The position numbers and the translations under genes were made by a program. From assembly GCA_005772825.1 (NCBI GenBank), contig SXIP01000277.1:1-38780 (forward strand): a stretch of 38,780 bases of DNA. The letters are read 5' to 3'. The stretch comes from Methylococcaceae bacterium (GTDB lineage: Bacteria; Pseudomonadota; Gammaproteobacteria; Methylococcales; Methylomonadaceae). Shown piece by piece: positions 17,893 to 26,678 of this stretch; the first letter of the stretch is position 1, and every line of letters starts with the position of its first letter. The notes beneath the pieces are model-generated. The model was not told where the DNA came from. It searched no databases and was given only the letters and a program-made list of their open reading frames with translations.

Positions 17893-20800
17893 TTAGTCTA
17901 CGTGAATTGAGGTCGTGCTAAATACGCTGCCGGTGGAAAGGCTGACAATACTTGACACTCCGACCAAGTTAATTAGTGTATCGGTTGCTCCGCCATCCTG
18001 GAAAACCCACCAATCACTACCGGCTTGAAAAGCGACCGTAGAATTATTAGTAATATTGGTCTTCAAATATTCGATTACATCGCTTAAATTACTTGTCGCA
18101 GAAATAGACAAAGGGGTCAGGTAAGTATCCGCATCATCAAATTTAATAATCCCGTTGTCAATTTTGTGACTCTTAATGACCCCTTGATTGGTTCCATCAA
18201 CAGCTGCCGCAGTCGGAGCAATTTTGATGGTGCCGAACAAATCCAGAGAATCTGTAAATGCAGAGAACTTAGTGATTTTGTCGGCTTGAGCGGCACTGGC
18301 GGCCGTACTGTCACTCGCAGAGGTGTAGCGCACTATATCTTTGGCGGCCAAGGCTTCGGTCAAGTCTATGGTATCGGCGCCCAATCCGCCTATCAGTATA
18401 TCGGCGCCGTCTTTAGCAAAAAGCGTATCGTTACCGCCAAGTCCGCTCAGCACGTTGATTTTTGTGTTGCCGGTCAATACGTTAATGGCATCAGTACCGG
18501 TACCGTTAGCGTCGTTGGTACCGCCAGACAAGGACAGGTTTTCTATATTATTGTATTTTCTCAGATCCGTAGTCGTTTGGATTTCAATGGTGTCGGTGCC
18601 TTCGCCGGCCTTTTCTATAATGATATCGACAGCATTAGGGTCTACGTAAGTATCATTGCCGATACCGCCTATCAAGGTATCCGGACCGTCTCCGCTAATG
18701 ATCCTATCGTCACCGCCAAGTCCCGTTATGATATTGGCGGAATCATTGCCGGTAATGATATTATCATTGGCGTTACCTGTGCCGTTAATGGGGTTATTGA
18801 CACCGGTTGTGCCGCTGAGCGTCAGATTTTCAAAAAAGCCAAATCCAGTTTTTGCCAGACTAAAAGTAACCGTGCTGTTAATCGTATCTATCCAGCCCGC
18901 CTTGATTTTTCCTGTCGTTGCATCCTTCACATTGGCGACTTCAATCAAGGTATCAGTCGTTGTATCAACGAAATAAAAATCATCGCCTAAGCCGCCTTCC
19001 AGCTTATCGATACCGTTTTTACCGTCCAAGAAATTACTGCCCCCGTTACCGATGAGATAATTATTGGATCCCTGCCCGGTTACGTTCAGGTTGCTTGTGC
19101 CGGTAAGCCTGGCATTTTCGATGTCAAACCAGGTAGTCGACGTAGACAAATCCAGAGTGACGTTACCGGACTGTACCCAATCGTTACCTTGTCCGGCAAT
19201 TTCCCTGATGATTTCCAACTGGCTATCAACCACAAAAGTATCATCGCCATAGCCGCCTTCGTAGGTATCCACACCGGAGCCGCCATCCAGATAATCATCG
19301 CCGTAACCACCTTTAAGCGTATTAACACTGACATTAGTAGTCACGCTAATAATTCGATTGTTTAATTCATTACCGACACCCTCGGTTAAATTGCCTACCA
19401 TCGTCAAGTTTTCTACGCCGGCAAGGAGCGTATAGGATGGAGTGAGGATATCGCCTTTAAATTCGACGGTATCCACACCACCGTTAAAAGCATCTTCTCT
19501 CGTTTTGTCTTCGCCCGAGTCAATCCGGTAAAGATCATTGCCCGAACCGCCGTACAGTATGTCGGTTCCGGTAATTTTGAGCGGATCGACCACCGTAGCC
19601 TTATCATAGGTGACTCCTCCATACTTGCTTTCCGAGTAATACCAGCCGTCCAATATATCGTCACCGGCTCCACCATCCAGGGTATTGTTGAATTTATTCC
19701 CACTCAACAAATTGTTAGCGCTCGTGCCAGTAGCATTTACTGCTGCGCTATAATCGAGCAGGTCAACATTTTCAACGCCTTTGATAGTTTGATCGGTCAA
19801 TTTGACACTAGTTCTGGACACAACCAAGTCATAACCGGCGCCACCATCAATAGTGTCCGTACCCTGGCCTGCAAAAATAATATCATTGCCGTCACCGGCC
19901 TTAATCGTATCATTGCCTTCGGCACCGTCCAGTATGTCATACCGATTACTGCCTTGCAGGTAGTTATTGAGTTTGTTTCCGGTTAACGTCGCGATGGAAT
20001 ACAGACTGCCGTCATCCAGGCTTGGCGCATAAAGCTGGTCATCCAATACGCCGTTTTCAATGTTGTCAGCCAAGGTCACATGATAATTGATGGTTTTTGG
20101 ATCAGGATCAAGCTCCTTACCGTCGGCGCCTACATCATCATCGCGGCCGTCACTTTTGTAGTCACGTATGTAGTAAACAGTGTCAGTACCTTGATTGCTA
20201 TTCTCTTTAATAGTATCTTCCATGTTGTCAAAAGTTATGACATATCGATCATTGCCAAGACCGCCTGCTAGCGAGTCCTGACCATAACCGGAAAACAAGG
20301 TGTCATCACCTGAACCGGCCACTATCTTATCATTGCCAAATCCGCCCTCCAGCCAGGAGTCCAGTTGGGCATTACTGTTGGTAACGGTAATGGTATCGTT
20401 TCCGGTGCCTCCATAAACAATACCTTGATTTTTTACATAAAAGATGTCGCTGCCCCCATTGCCCCACATGGTGTCATAACCACCATAGAAGGTATCATTG
20501 CCGAAGCCGCCGACCATTGCATCATGTTCATTGATGTTCGTACCATAATTAGTGAAATCACTGGTATCGGACATCTTATCGTCGCCGTCACCGCCTTCCA
20601 GAAAATCAGTACCAGAACTACCATACAGGATATCGTTACTAATGCCGCCAAAAACATAATCGTCACCGCTACCACCGTAAAGCGTATCAAGGCCAGTGCC
20701 ACCATAGACAAAATCATTTCCGGCATCGCCAAAAAGCTTATCATTACCAAGACCTCCGTCCAAAACATCAATACCGTCATTACCATTAATAGTATCGGTC

Positions 20801-21186
20801 CCAGCTCCACCAGCCAGCTTGTCATCGCCGACACCGCCCAGCACTTTGTCGTCACCCGTACCACCATCCAGGATATCGTTAGCGCTGCCGCCATCAAGGG
20901 TGTCATTCCCCAATCCACCCGTTAACAGATCCTCACCCGCACCGCCAAATAATTGATCATCATCATCGCCGCCATCAAGCGAGTCGATGCCGTCGCCGCC
21001 TTGAAGAATATCTTTGCCCGCACCACCGAGTAACAAGTCATTGCCGGTATTACCTAATAGTGTGTCATTGCCTGTGCCGCCGTTTATTATATCGTTGCCG
21101 GCCAGTCCATCAATGTTATCGTTGCCGCTATTGTTACCGGCACTAGGCCAAGTATCGTCGTCGTTTGTAAGTTTTATTAGGGCCAT
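17893..21186 (-). CDS. Large RTX (hemolysin-type) calcium-binding repeat protein, probable type I secretion substrate
   Basis: 1097 residues built almost entirely of RTX nonapeptides of the GGxGxDxLx type, e.g. LAGNDIINGGTGNDTLLG. They are densest at residues about 25-330 and recur to about 965, separated by beta-rich spacers (around SLDDGSLYSIATLTGNKLN). There is no N-terminal signal peptide. The C terminus (about 970-1097) has a SDWWVFQDGGATDTLINLVGV stretch like the secretion-signal domains that end many RTX proteins. No enzymatic domain is recognised, so it may be an adhesin, a surface-layer or a matrix protein. Calcium would fold it outside the cell. No type I transporter genes are in the window. 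A good ribosome site (AAGGAA) precedes the ATG. Confidence 0.92.
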   Translation of the reverse strand: MALIKLTNDDDTWPSAGNNSGNDNIDGLAGNDIINGGTGNDTLLGNTGNDLLLGGAGKDILQGGDGIDSLDGGDDDDQLFGGAGEDLLTGGLGNDTLDGGSANDILDGGTGDDKVLGGVGDDKLAGGAGTDTINGNDGIDVLDGGLGNDKLFGDAGNDFVYGGTGLDTLYGGSGDDYVFGGISNDILYGSSGTDFLEGGDGDDKMSDTSDFTNYGTNINEHDAMVGGFGNDTFYGGYDTMWGNGGSDIFYVKNQGIVYGGTGNDTITVTNSNAQLDSWLEGGFGNDKIVAGSGDDTLFSGYGQDSLAGGLGNDRYVITFDNMEDTIKENSNQGTDTVYYIRDYKSDGRDDDVGADGKELDPDPKTINYHVTLADNIENGVLDDQLYAPSLDDGSLYSIATLTGNKLNNYLQGSNRYDILDGAEGNDTIKAGDGNDIIFAGQGTDTIDGGAGYDLVVSRTSVKLTDQTIKGVENVDLLDYSAAVNATGTSANNLLSGNKFNNTLDGGAGDDILDGWYYSESKYGGVTYDKATVVDPLKITGTDILYGGSGNDLYRIDSGEDKTREDAFNGGVDTVEFKGDILTPSYTLLAGVENLTMVGNLTEGVGNELNNRIISVTTNVSVNTLKGGYGDDYLDGGSGVDTYEGGYGDDTFVVDSQLEIIREIAGQGNDWVQSGNVTLDLSTSTTWFDIENARLTGTSNLNVTGQGSNNYLIGNGGSNFLDGKNGIDKLEGGLGDDFYFVDTTTDTLIEVANVKDATTGKIKAGWIDTINSTVTFSLAKTGFGFFENLTLSGTTGVNNPINGTGNANDNIITGNDSANIITGLGGDDRIISGDGPDTLIGGIGNDTYVDPNAVDIIIEKAGEGTDTIEIQTTTDLRKYNNIENLSLSGGTNDANGTGTDAINVLTGNTKINVLSGLGGNDTLFAKDGADILIGGLGADTIDLTEALAAKDIVRYTSASDSTAASAAQADKITKFSAFTDSLDLFGTIKIAPTAAAVDGTNQGVIKSHKIDNGIIKFDDADTYLTPLSISATSNLSDVIEYLKTNITNNSTVAFQAGSDWWVFQDGGATDTLINLVGVSSIVSLSTGSVFSTTSIHVD

Positions 21187-21692
21187 GGTTTTTCCTTATT
21201 GATAAATTTAAAAAAGATTGGGGCAAATATTTGCCTGATTAGTTATGAAAGCAGTTAAAAGGATGCTTGTTGATAGTTATAAATATTTAATATAGATACT
21301 GCGAAAAATACGTGTATTTACGGGCCGCACCTTTGTATACGGTATGGCCGAGATTGAAAATCCCGTTAAACCCGGCTTTAATTTGCAAACGGGAATATGT
21401 AAGTAGTCACGTCGGGTTAAAGTATAGATTAATTCTGCGGATTAGCAATTAACCGGCTTTTCGACATAAAACGGAAGGATCCCTATCCAAACAAGAGAAT
21501 CGAGTCCAACGGGTCAAATCAGCCGCCTGCATCGATAATGCCCGAATATTTCGTGGTTTTTTATCCCAAGGCGCTATGTTGACTATAGTGCCTGCCTTTT
21601 GCATAAAATATGAATTAGGTCTCTAATTTGTATTAAATACGCAGATAATGCTACATTATTGTGCAGCCCTATCGAAGGGACGTTTAGCCAAC
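21187..21692. promoter_or_regulatory. Divergent intergenic region with a candidate sigma-70 promoter for the outer-membrane protein gene
   Basis: About 500 bases between the RTX gene (minus) and the outer-membrane protein gene (plus). A TTGACT box at 21579-21584 and a CATAAA box at 21602-21607 are 17 bases apart and lie about 85 bases before the preferred start codon. This is a reasonable sigma-70 promoter. Nothing else in the region stands out by eye. Confidence 0.4.
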
Positions 21693-22457
21693 ATGATAGT
21701 GACTATGCACAACACCTTCTTTTGTTCTGTAAAAATGCTCTTCACGGCATTTTTTTTATGCCAGAGCCGTTTCGCTTATGCTGAAATTCACGGCATTATC
21801 ACAGGGACGACCAATTATGTTTATCGCATGTATTCCAAAAGCAACAATGAACCGGCTATTCAAGCCAACCTTGATTACCAGCATTCATCGGGTCTTTTTA
21901 CGGGCGCCAGCGCCTCAAGTTTTAACATTGGTAACAGTGAAGTATTTGAGGAAGGTGTTTTCCCTAATGCCGCGCGGATTGAAGTCACGCCTTATTTAGG
22001 CTGGAGTTATAATTTCGCTGACGATTGGCGCGTCGATATGCAGTATTCCCGGTATTTCTATGACGGCCTGCTTTACGGGCTGGAGGCGGATTACAACGAG
22101 TTTTACCTGTTTCTTCATTATAAGGATCTAGTGAGCGCGCAAGCTTCCTTTACCGATGACTTTTACGGGATAGGCAATGCGGCTTCTTTCTACGAGTTAA
22201 CGGGGCGCTATCCGCTGACTGACTTTCTGGAAGTCTCCGCTACCCTTGGTTACGGACAACTCAGCAAAGTCTTATTAGCCGATTATCCATACTGGAATGT
22301 GGGTTTGACCGGTCGTTATAAATTCGTCGCACTGGATTTACGTTATTATGATGCCAGGGAGCAATTTTTCGGCGATGAATTCGATCAGTTCTTATTGCCG
22401 GATCATCCTGAAACGCTGAAACCCACCGTCGTATTCTCGTTATCGGTCGGGTTTTAA
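21693..22457 (+). CDS. Outer-membrane protein of the TIGR02001-like family
   Basis: 254 residues from the ATG at 21693 (the frame opens at 21648). GAAGGGA lies 10-odd bases upstream of this ATG, and none lies before 21648. An N-terminal signal peptide (through FLCQSRFAYA) is followed by a beta-strand-rich protein of amphipathic strands (ITGTTNYVYRMYSKSNNEPA, WRVDMQYSRYFYDGL, FYELTGRYPLTDFLEVSATL) ending in Phe (VFSLSVGF), as outer-membrane barrels do. The opening 'G..T.NYVYRMYSKSNNEPAIQ..LDY' resembles the conserved hypothetical family TIGR02001, which is frequent in methanotrophs. The function is unknown. Confidence 0.75.
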   Translation: MIVTMHNTFFCSVKMLFTAFFLCQSRFAYAEIHGIITGTTNYVYRMYSKSNNEPAIQANLDYQHSSGLFTGASASSFNIGNSEVFEEGVFPNAARIEVTPYLGWSYNFADDWRVDMQYSRYFYDGLLYGLEADYNEFYLFLHYKDLVSAQASFTDDFYGIGNAASFYELTGRYPLTDFLEVSATLGYGQLSKVLLADYPYWNVGLTGRYKFVALDLRYYDAREQFFGDEFDQFLLPDHPETLKPTVVFSLSVGF

Positions 22458-22656
22458 GCCTTTCGAAGCGGATTGTAAAATTATCGCAAGTGATTGCAAT
22501 ACTGCGCATGGAGCATACCGAGGCTGTTCAGATTGAAAAAATTTTTCCGCAATGAACCTTTCTGCAATAGTTTGCAATTAACTGATACATTAATCACAAA
22601 TAAATATTGTTGTTTGTTAAATAACTAAGTAAGTTGATTGTAATTCGGAGAAAATC

Positions 22657-23046
22657 ATGAACCATAAAAAAGCGCTGGGGCTCGCCGTAACCGCTCTGGC
22701 ACTCAACCTGAGCCTATTAGGAGATGTTAATGCCGCCTCCGTTAGCGCCAAATGCGAAGTCCGCGGCACCAGTCGTTCGCGAATCTCTGTCGATGGCGCC
22801 GGTCTTAAGGGGAGCTACTTTGCAAGAGTATACTCGGGCGGCGTCTGGAAGTCGTCGAAAGTAAAATCCACGGATTCCGACAATGAAGTGGAATTTGATT
22901 TTGACAGTAACCCTAATGATATTAAAGCCGGTGCGACGGCAATCCCGGCCAACTTCATTAAAGGCGCAAAAGTTATAGGCACTATACGGAAATCAGGATC
23001 GAATGCCCTAATAGGCTCTGTTATAACAAACTGTAAAGTAAATTGA
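22657..23046 (+). CDS. Small secreted protein of unknown function
   Basis: 129 residues with a clear signal peptide (MNHKKALGLAVTALALNLSL, cleavage after VNAA) and a good ribosome site (GGAG) 6 bases before the ATG. The mature part of about 100 residues has two cysteines, one near the start (AKCEVRG) and one near the end (TNCKVN), likely joined in a disulfide, and alternating strands typical of a small beta-sandwich. It lies 119 bases upstream of the subtilase gene on the same strand and could be co-transcribed. A role as a protease partner or inhibitor is only a guess. Confidence 0.75.
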   Translation: MNHKKALGLAVTALALNLSLLGDVNAASVSAKCEVRGTSRSRISVDGAGLKGSYFARVYSGGVWKSSKVKSTDSDNEVEFDFDSNPNDIKAGATAIPANFIKGAKVIGTIRKSGSNALIGSVITNCKVN

Positions 23047-23165
23047 GAGTAAATAGCCACTGTCTTTGCCGGCATTTTAACTAACCCGAATAAGGAAAAA
23101 TTCTAACGTTATCTTTGCAGGGCAAGCGTACGCATTGCTTTCTTCAACGCCAACGGGAAAGAAAA

Positions 23166-24512
23166 ATGAAAACCTGTTTATTATTAGCCTTACTTGGTTT
23201 GGCTGTTTTTTCTGTTCCTTCGGAAAGCAAAGCTGCGCCCGACAGTAAAGGTGAACTCTATACCCTGCTGGATCAGAAAAATGCGGATCGTCTATTGATG
23301 GTGGGCTTTTCCGATAACAGCATTAACAGTCTCAAAGGCACTGCTTCTCCGCTCTCTTACAGAAACCGGGGCGGCTACCGAAGCTCTACATGGAGTGAGA
23401 GAGTCACAAACCAGCTTGCTGACGATTACGGTTTGGAGAAATTGGCTGAATGGCCGATGACTGAGGTGGGCGTCCATTGTGTGGTTTACCGGATTCCAGA
23501 CAAAAGCGCGTTATCGACGGTTATGGAGAGCTTGTCCAAGGATGATCGCGTTGAAATCGTGCAGAACATGAATGTCTTTAAAACCAAAGCTGATAATTAC
23601 AACGATCCTTACTTTAAACTTCAGACCAATTTACAACAAATGCAAATCGATCTGGCGCATGGAAGAGCCACCGGACGCGATATCACGATCGCCATGATCG
23701 ATACCGGCGTAGATCTGGACCACCCCGATCTGGCAGGACAGATCAGCAACAAGCAGAATTTCGCAAATGATATATCCGACAGTTTTTCCACTGACAAACA
23801 CGGTACCGCAGTGGCCGGTGTCATGGTTGCAAAAAGAGATAACGCAACGGGTATTATCGGCGTGGCACCTAATGCCAAACTGGTCGCTTTGAAAGCCTGC
23901 TGGCCGGATAAAACCGATGCGATCGAGGCGATTTGTAACAGTTTCACCCTCGCACTGGCCGTCAATACGGCAATCAAGGCGAAAGTGGATGTGTTGAATA
24001 TGAGCCTGACCGGCCCGACCGACCCTATATTGACCTTGTTGATTAACAAGGCGATGGCAAACGGCATTATCGTGGTGGCCGCCGACACAGGCTCCGGCAA
24101 TCCCTCCGAAAACTTTCCGGCGTCATTAAAAGACGTTATTTCCGTCCAGTCGATTAAACAAGCCGCTCCGTCAGCGAATGCCTTGGTACGATCGATCAGC
24201 GCCCCGGGCGATAAAGTGTTGACTACCCTGCCGCACGGCACCTATGATTTTATTTCGGGCAGCTCAATAGCAGCAGCGGAAGTGTCCGGTGTTGTCGCCT
24301 TGTTGCTGGAACTGAAACCGGATTTAACGGTGGCGGCTGTCCATACGATTTTGCAAAAATCCAAAATCATGGCAAAAGACGGTCTCATAGCCGGCGTTAA
24401 TGCCAATGTCGCCGTCAACACCTTATGCGAAACTATCGCTTGCGCGCCTCAGAACTTGAGTTTTGCACAGTTCAACCCTGCCGGCGAAGCCCAGCCTGAG
24501 CCGATACGCTAG
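23166..24512 (+). CDS. Secreted subtilase (S8 family serine protease) with an altered oxyanion region
   Basis: 448 residues from the ATG at 23166. An upstream in-frame start at 23115 would put 17 basic residues before the signal peptide, so I reject it. The signal peptide is MKTCLLLALLGLAVFSVPSE, with cleavage after SKA. An N-terminal prodomain-like region (about 25-145) is followed by the catalytic core: Asp179 in MIDTGVDLDHPDL, His212 in DKHGTAVAGV, Ser367 in SGSSIAAAEVSG. The segment that normally reads AAGN, carrying the oxyanion Asn, here reads VVAADTGSGNPSEN. The C terminus has a Cys pair (LCETIAC). It is exported by Sec and may go further by the type II system. It converges on the next gene with only 13 bases between them. 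Confidence 0.92.
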   Translation: MKTCLLLALLGLAVFSVPSESKAAPDSKGELYTLLDQKNADRLLMVGFSDNSINSLKGTASPLSYRNRGGYRSSTWSERVTNQLADDYGLEKLAEWPMTEVGVHCVVYRIPDKSALSTVMESLSKDDRVEIVQNMNVFKTKADNYNDPYFKLQTNLQQMQIDLAHGRATGRDITIAMIDTGVDLDHPDLAGQISNKQNFANDISDSFSTDKHGTAVAGVMVAKRDNATGIIGVAPNAKLVALKACWPDKTDAIEAICNSFTLALAVNTAIKAKVDVLNMSLTGPTDPILTLLINKAMANGIIVVAADTGSGNPSENFPASLKDVISVQSIKQAAPSANALVRSISAPGDKVLTTLPHGTYDFISGSSIAAAEVSGVVALLLELKPDLTVAAVHTILQKSKIMAKDGLIAGVNANVAVNTLCETIACAPQNLSFAQFNPAGEAQPEPIR

Positions 24513-24525
24513 CCGCCCTGCCCGC

Positions 24526-25119
24526 TTACCCTCCGGGCAAGGAGCGTTTCATCACATCCCAAATCGAACGCACATTGGATTCGGGTTCGGGCAATAACCA
24601 GGTAATTGCAATTTCCTCAAAAGCCGCCACTATGCAAATGACGGCTGCCGTCCGAAAAGGCCATACCGGCCCGCCCAAAAACAATAGATATAAAGTCAAG
24701 CCCATCGCTGCGGCAGCGATTTTAACACCCCAGGTATGATAGCTGGTAAAGCGTCCGAACTTGACCATCCCGGCCAAGGCCGGCAACAAACAGCTGGCGA
24801 CCATCATGCCGACAAATACCAGTTCCCTTCGAACTACATCGGGCCATAACCACCAGCAACACACGGTAACAGTCAGGTAAGTGATCACATCGGCCCAACT
24901 ATCCAGCGTTGCACCGAACTCTGAGGTTTGCCCGGTCAATCTTGCAATCAGCCCATCCAGCCCATCGGTCAACAAAGCCACCGCCAACAAGCCCATAAAC
25001 AGCAAGGCATAGCCATGCCACGCCAACCATAACAGCACCGGCGCCGCGACAAATCGAAACCCGGTGAGTAAATTGGGCAGCGTCAATCGGGACGGTTCGG
25101 GAAACTGTTTGCTGTTCAT
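24526..25119 (-). CDS. CDP-alcohol phosphatidyltransferase
   Basis: 197 residues with several membrane helices. The family motif D-G-x2-A-R-x8-G-x3-D-x3-D is complete: DGLDGLIAR (52-60), Gly69, Asp73 and Asp77. The enzyme would move a phosphatidyl group from a CDP-activated lipid onto an alcohol. The residues before the motif (LTLPNLLTGFRFVAAPVLLW) are typical of the PgsA/PssA branch. It is the last gene of a three-gene cassette and overlaps the EEP gene by 4 bases (ATGA). The substrate alcohol cannot be told from the sequence. Confidence 0.92.
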   Translation of the reverse strand: MNSKQFPEPSRLTLPNLLTGFRFVAAPVLLWLAWHGYALLFMGLLAVALLTDGLDGLIARLTGQTSEFGATLDSWADVITYLTVTVCCWWLWPDVVRRELVFVGMMVASCLLPALAGMVKFGRFTSYHTWGVKIAAAAMGLTLYLLFLGGPVWPFRTAAVICIVAAFEEIAITWLLPEPESNVRSIWDVMKRSLPGG

Positions 25120-25868
25120 AAGCTAAATGAGGCTATTAACGGCGCATGATCGGAAAGCCTGTGCCACGGCGCATGCGCGAGACGATCACAGGATAACGGC
25201 TGTAAACCGCGGTAATAAATACGGTCCATCTGCAAAAACGGCAGCCAAACCGGGAAAGTCCGGGCATAACGCCCGTGGGTTTGCAGAAACACCTCCTGTA
25301 AACCCAGATGATCGTGGAACAGCGATTCAGCTTGCCCCAGCCAGTCGTTAAAATCACCGGCGACAATCAACGGCGCATCATGCGGTACATGACTGTCGAT
25401 ACGCTCGCACAATTTCCTGATTTGTCCGCGCCGCTCTTTGCCGATCAAGCCAAAATGGATACAAACAATATGCACGGGCTGAGTGCTGTGCGGAACCTGG
25501 ATAACACCGTGCAACATGCTGCGACTGGCCCATGGAAAAGGCGACACATTAATATTTTCCCAGTAGTCGAAAGGATATTTGCTTAAGATGGCATTGCCGT
25601 GATGACCGGCGTTGTAAACTGCATTTTTGCCATAGATATGAAACGGCCAGACGCCTTCGGCAAGAAATTCAAAATGGGACCGCTCGGGCCAATCCAACAC
25701 CTTCTTCTCATGACGTTGATGCTCGCCTTGCATCTCCTGCAAAAACAACAAATCAGCATCGGCAGCGATCAATGCGTCGCGAATCGGGTGCAACACAAAG
25801 CGCCGATTGACGGCATCAAAACCTTTATGAATATTGTAGGTTAATACCCGTAGCGTCTTGTCATTCAT
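25116..25868 (-). CDS. Endonuclease/exonuclease/phosphatase (EEP) family phosphodiesterase
   Basis: 250 residues from the ATG at 25868; a GTG two codons upstream is also possible. EEP motifs are present (numbering from the GTG): Asn14 in LTYNIHKG, Glu47 in LLFLQEMQG, His140 in VCIHFGL, Asp174 and Asn176 in VAGDFNDW, Asp217 in QMDRIYY, and the terminal SDHAPLIASF. The family includes nucleases, inositol-phosphatases and sphingomyelinase-type lipases. The position between two CDP-lipid enzymes suggests a phosphodiesterase or phosphatase in lipid metabolism. No signal peptide. Confidence 0.9.
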   Translation of the reverse strand: MNDKTLRVLTYNIHKGFDAVNRRFVLHPIRDALIAADADLLFLQEMQGEHQRHEKKVLDWPERSHFEFLAEGVWPFHIYGKNAVYNAGHHGNAILSKYPFDYWENINVSPFPWASRSMLHGVIQVPHSTQPVHIVCIHFGLIGKERRGQIRKLCERIDSHVPHDAPLIVAGDFNDWLGQAESLFHDHLGLQEVFLQTHGRYARTFPVWLPFLQMDRIYYRGLQPLSCDRLAHAPWHRLSDHAPLIASFSL

Positions 25869-25901
25869 AGGCACTTTTTCGATTAATGAAGTCTGTTGAT
25901 T

Positions 25902-26393
25902 TTAATAGGGCCGTTTTCGAATATGCAATCGATAAAGCACCGGCGACAAAAATTCCTCGATCAGGAAAAAAATCAGCACAAGCGCCACTATGTCGGAGAG
26001 CGTCAACGCCAAGGCCTCATCTAAAAACAATACCGGCAACAGAGATTCCGGCACCGTATCCAGGCCCCGTATCCGACCGCCTGGCGCCTTAGCCAATCTG
26101 CGCTTAATAAAACTTGCCGATAAATCACCGACCATCGCCAGAAGGCCGAATCCTACGCCGGTTAATAATTCCATGCCCAACACAAGCGCTGCAAGACCCG
26201 TCAAACCTAGCGCTGAAACCAGACCGCGCCAGGTTTTATCGTTTCCGAACAAGCGCTGTCCGTCGCCCAATGTAATGCCGTTATCCACTGGCCAAGCCCA
26301 GCGCTTGCCCAATAGCTTGCCGGCAAGCACCGGTGCGCCATTGGCAGTAACAAGCAATACCAAAGCCTGAACTATGCAAAACAACGCCATCAT
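25902..26393 (-). CDS. CDP-archaeol synthase-like (CarS family) membrane protein
   Basis: 163 residues with about four membrane helices. Conserved motifs of the CarS/DUF46 family are visible: LFGNDKTWRG (48-57), a GDLSASFIKRRL segment (89-100) and GLDTVPESLLP (110-120). These motifs bind CTP and the phospholipid in the archaeal enzyme, which makes CDP-archaeol from unsaturated archaetidic acid. Bacterial relatives with unproven substrates are known. First gene of the cassette, 33 bases before the EEP start. It probably makes an activated CDP-lipid that the phosphatidyltransferase at the cassette's end uses; this is inference. Confidence 0.85.
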   Translation of the reverse strand: MMALFCIVQALVLLVTANGAPVLAGKLLGKRWAWPVDNGITLGDGQRLFGNDKTWRGLVSALGLTGLAALVLGMELLTGVGFGLLAMVGDLSASFIKRRLAKAPGGRIRGLDTVPESLLPVLFLDEALALTLSDIVALVLIFFLIEEFLSPVLYRLHIRKRPY

Positions 26394-26678
26394 GATATTA
26401 ATTTTTCTTCACTCGAATAAATTACTAAAACATCTATATCATGAGAAAGTATTCAACAAAAGCTTTTATTTTTGCAGCATTGGCAATGCATCGGCTTGTT
26501 ACGATATGCATAAAGGCACAGGCCGTTTGGGCTGTTGTCATCTGAGCGCGATGCGATTAATCTGGGAGGGCATGATGGATACCGAATCGATTCGATTAAA
26601 TATAATGCATTGCCTTCATCAGAGCTGGGCGGTTTTCATCACCGGACAAATTCGTTTTAATAAATAAAGGTACAAACC
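26394..26678. other. Intergenic region upstream of the histidine kinase
   Basis: 285 bases holding the promoters for the divergent CarS-like gene and the kinase gene. AAAGG precedes the kinase ATG. A 97-codon open frame on the plus strand here (26374-26667) has no recognisable features and overlaps the start of the neighbouring gene, so I do not call it. Confidence 0.5.

Noticed and set aside
17893-21186. The dense repeats as a CRISPR array or tandem DNA repeat
   Set aside because: The periodicity is that of RTX nonapeptides in one long reading frame with varied codons, not identical DNA repeats with spacers. No other CRISPR-like array was seen.
26374-26667. A 97-codon plus-strand open frame before the kinase gene
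   Set aside because: It overlaps the start of the CarS-like gene on the other strand, has no ribosome site and no recognisable features; read as noise in an intergenic region.
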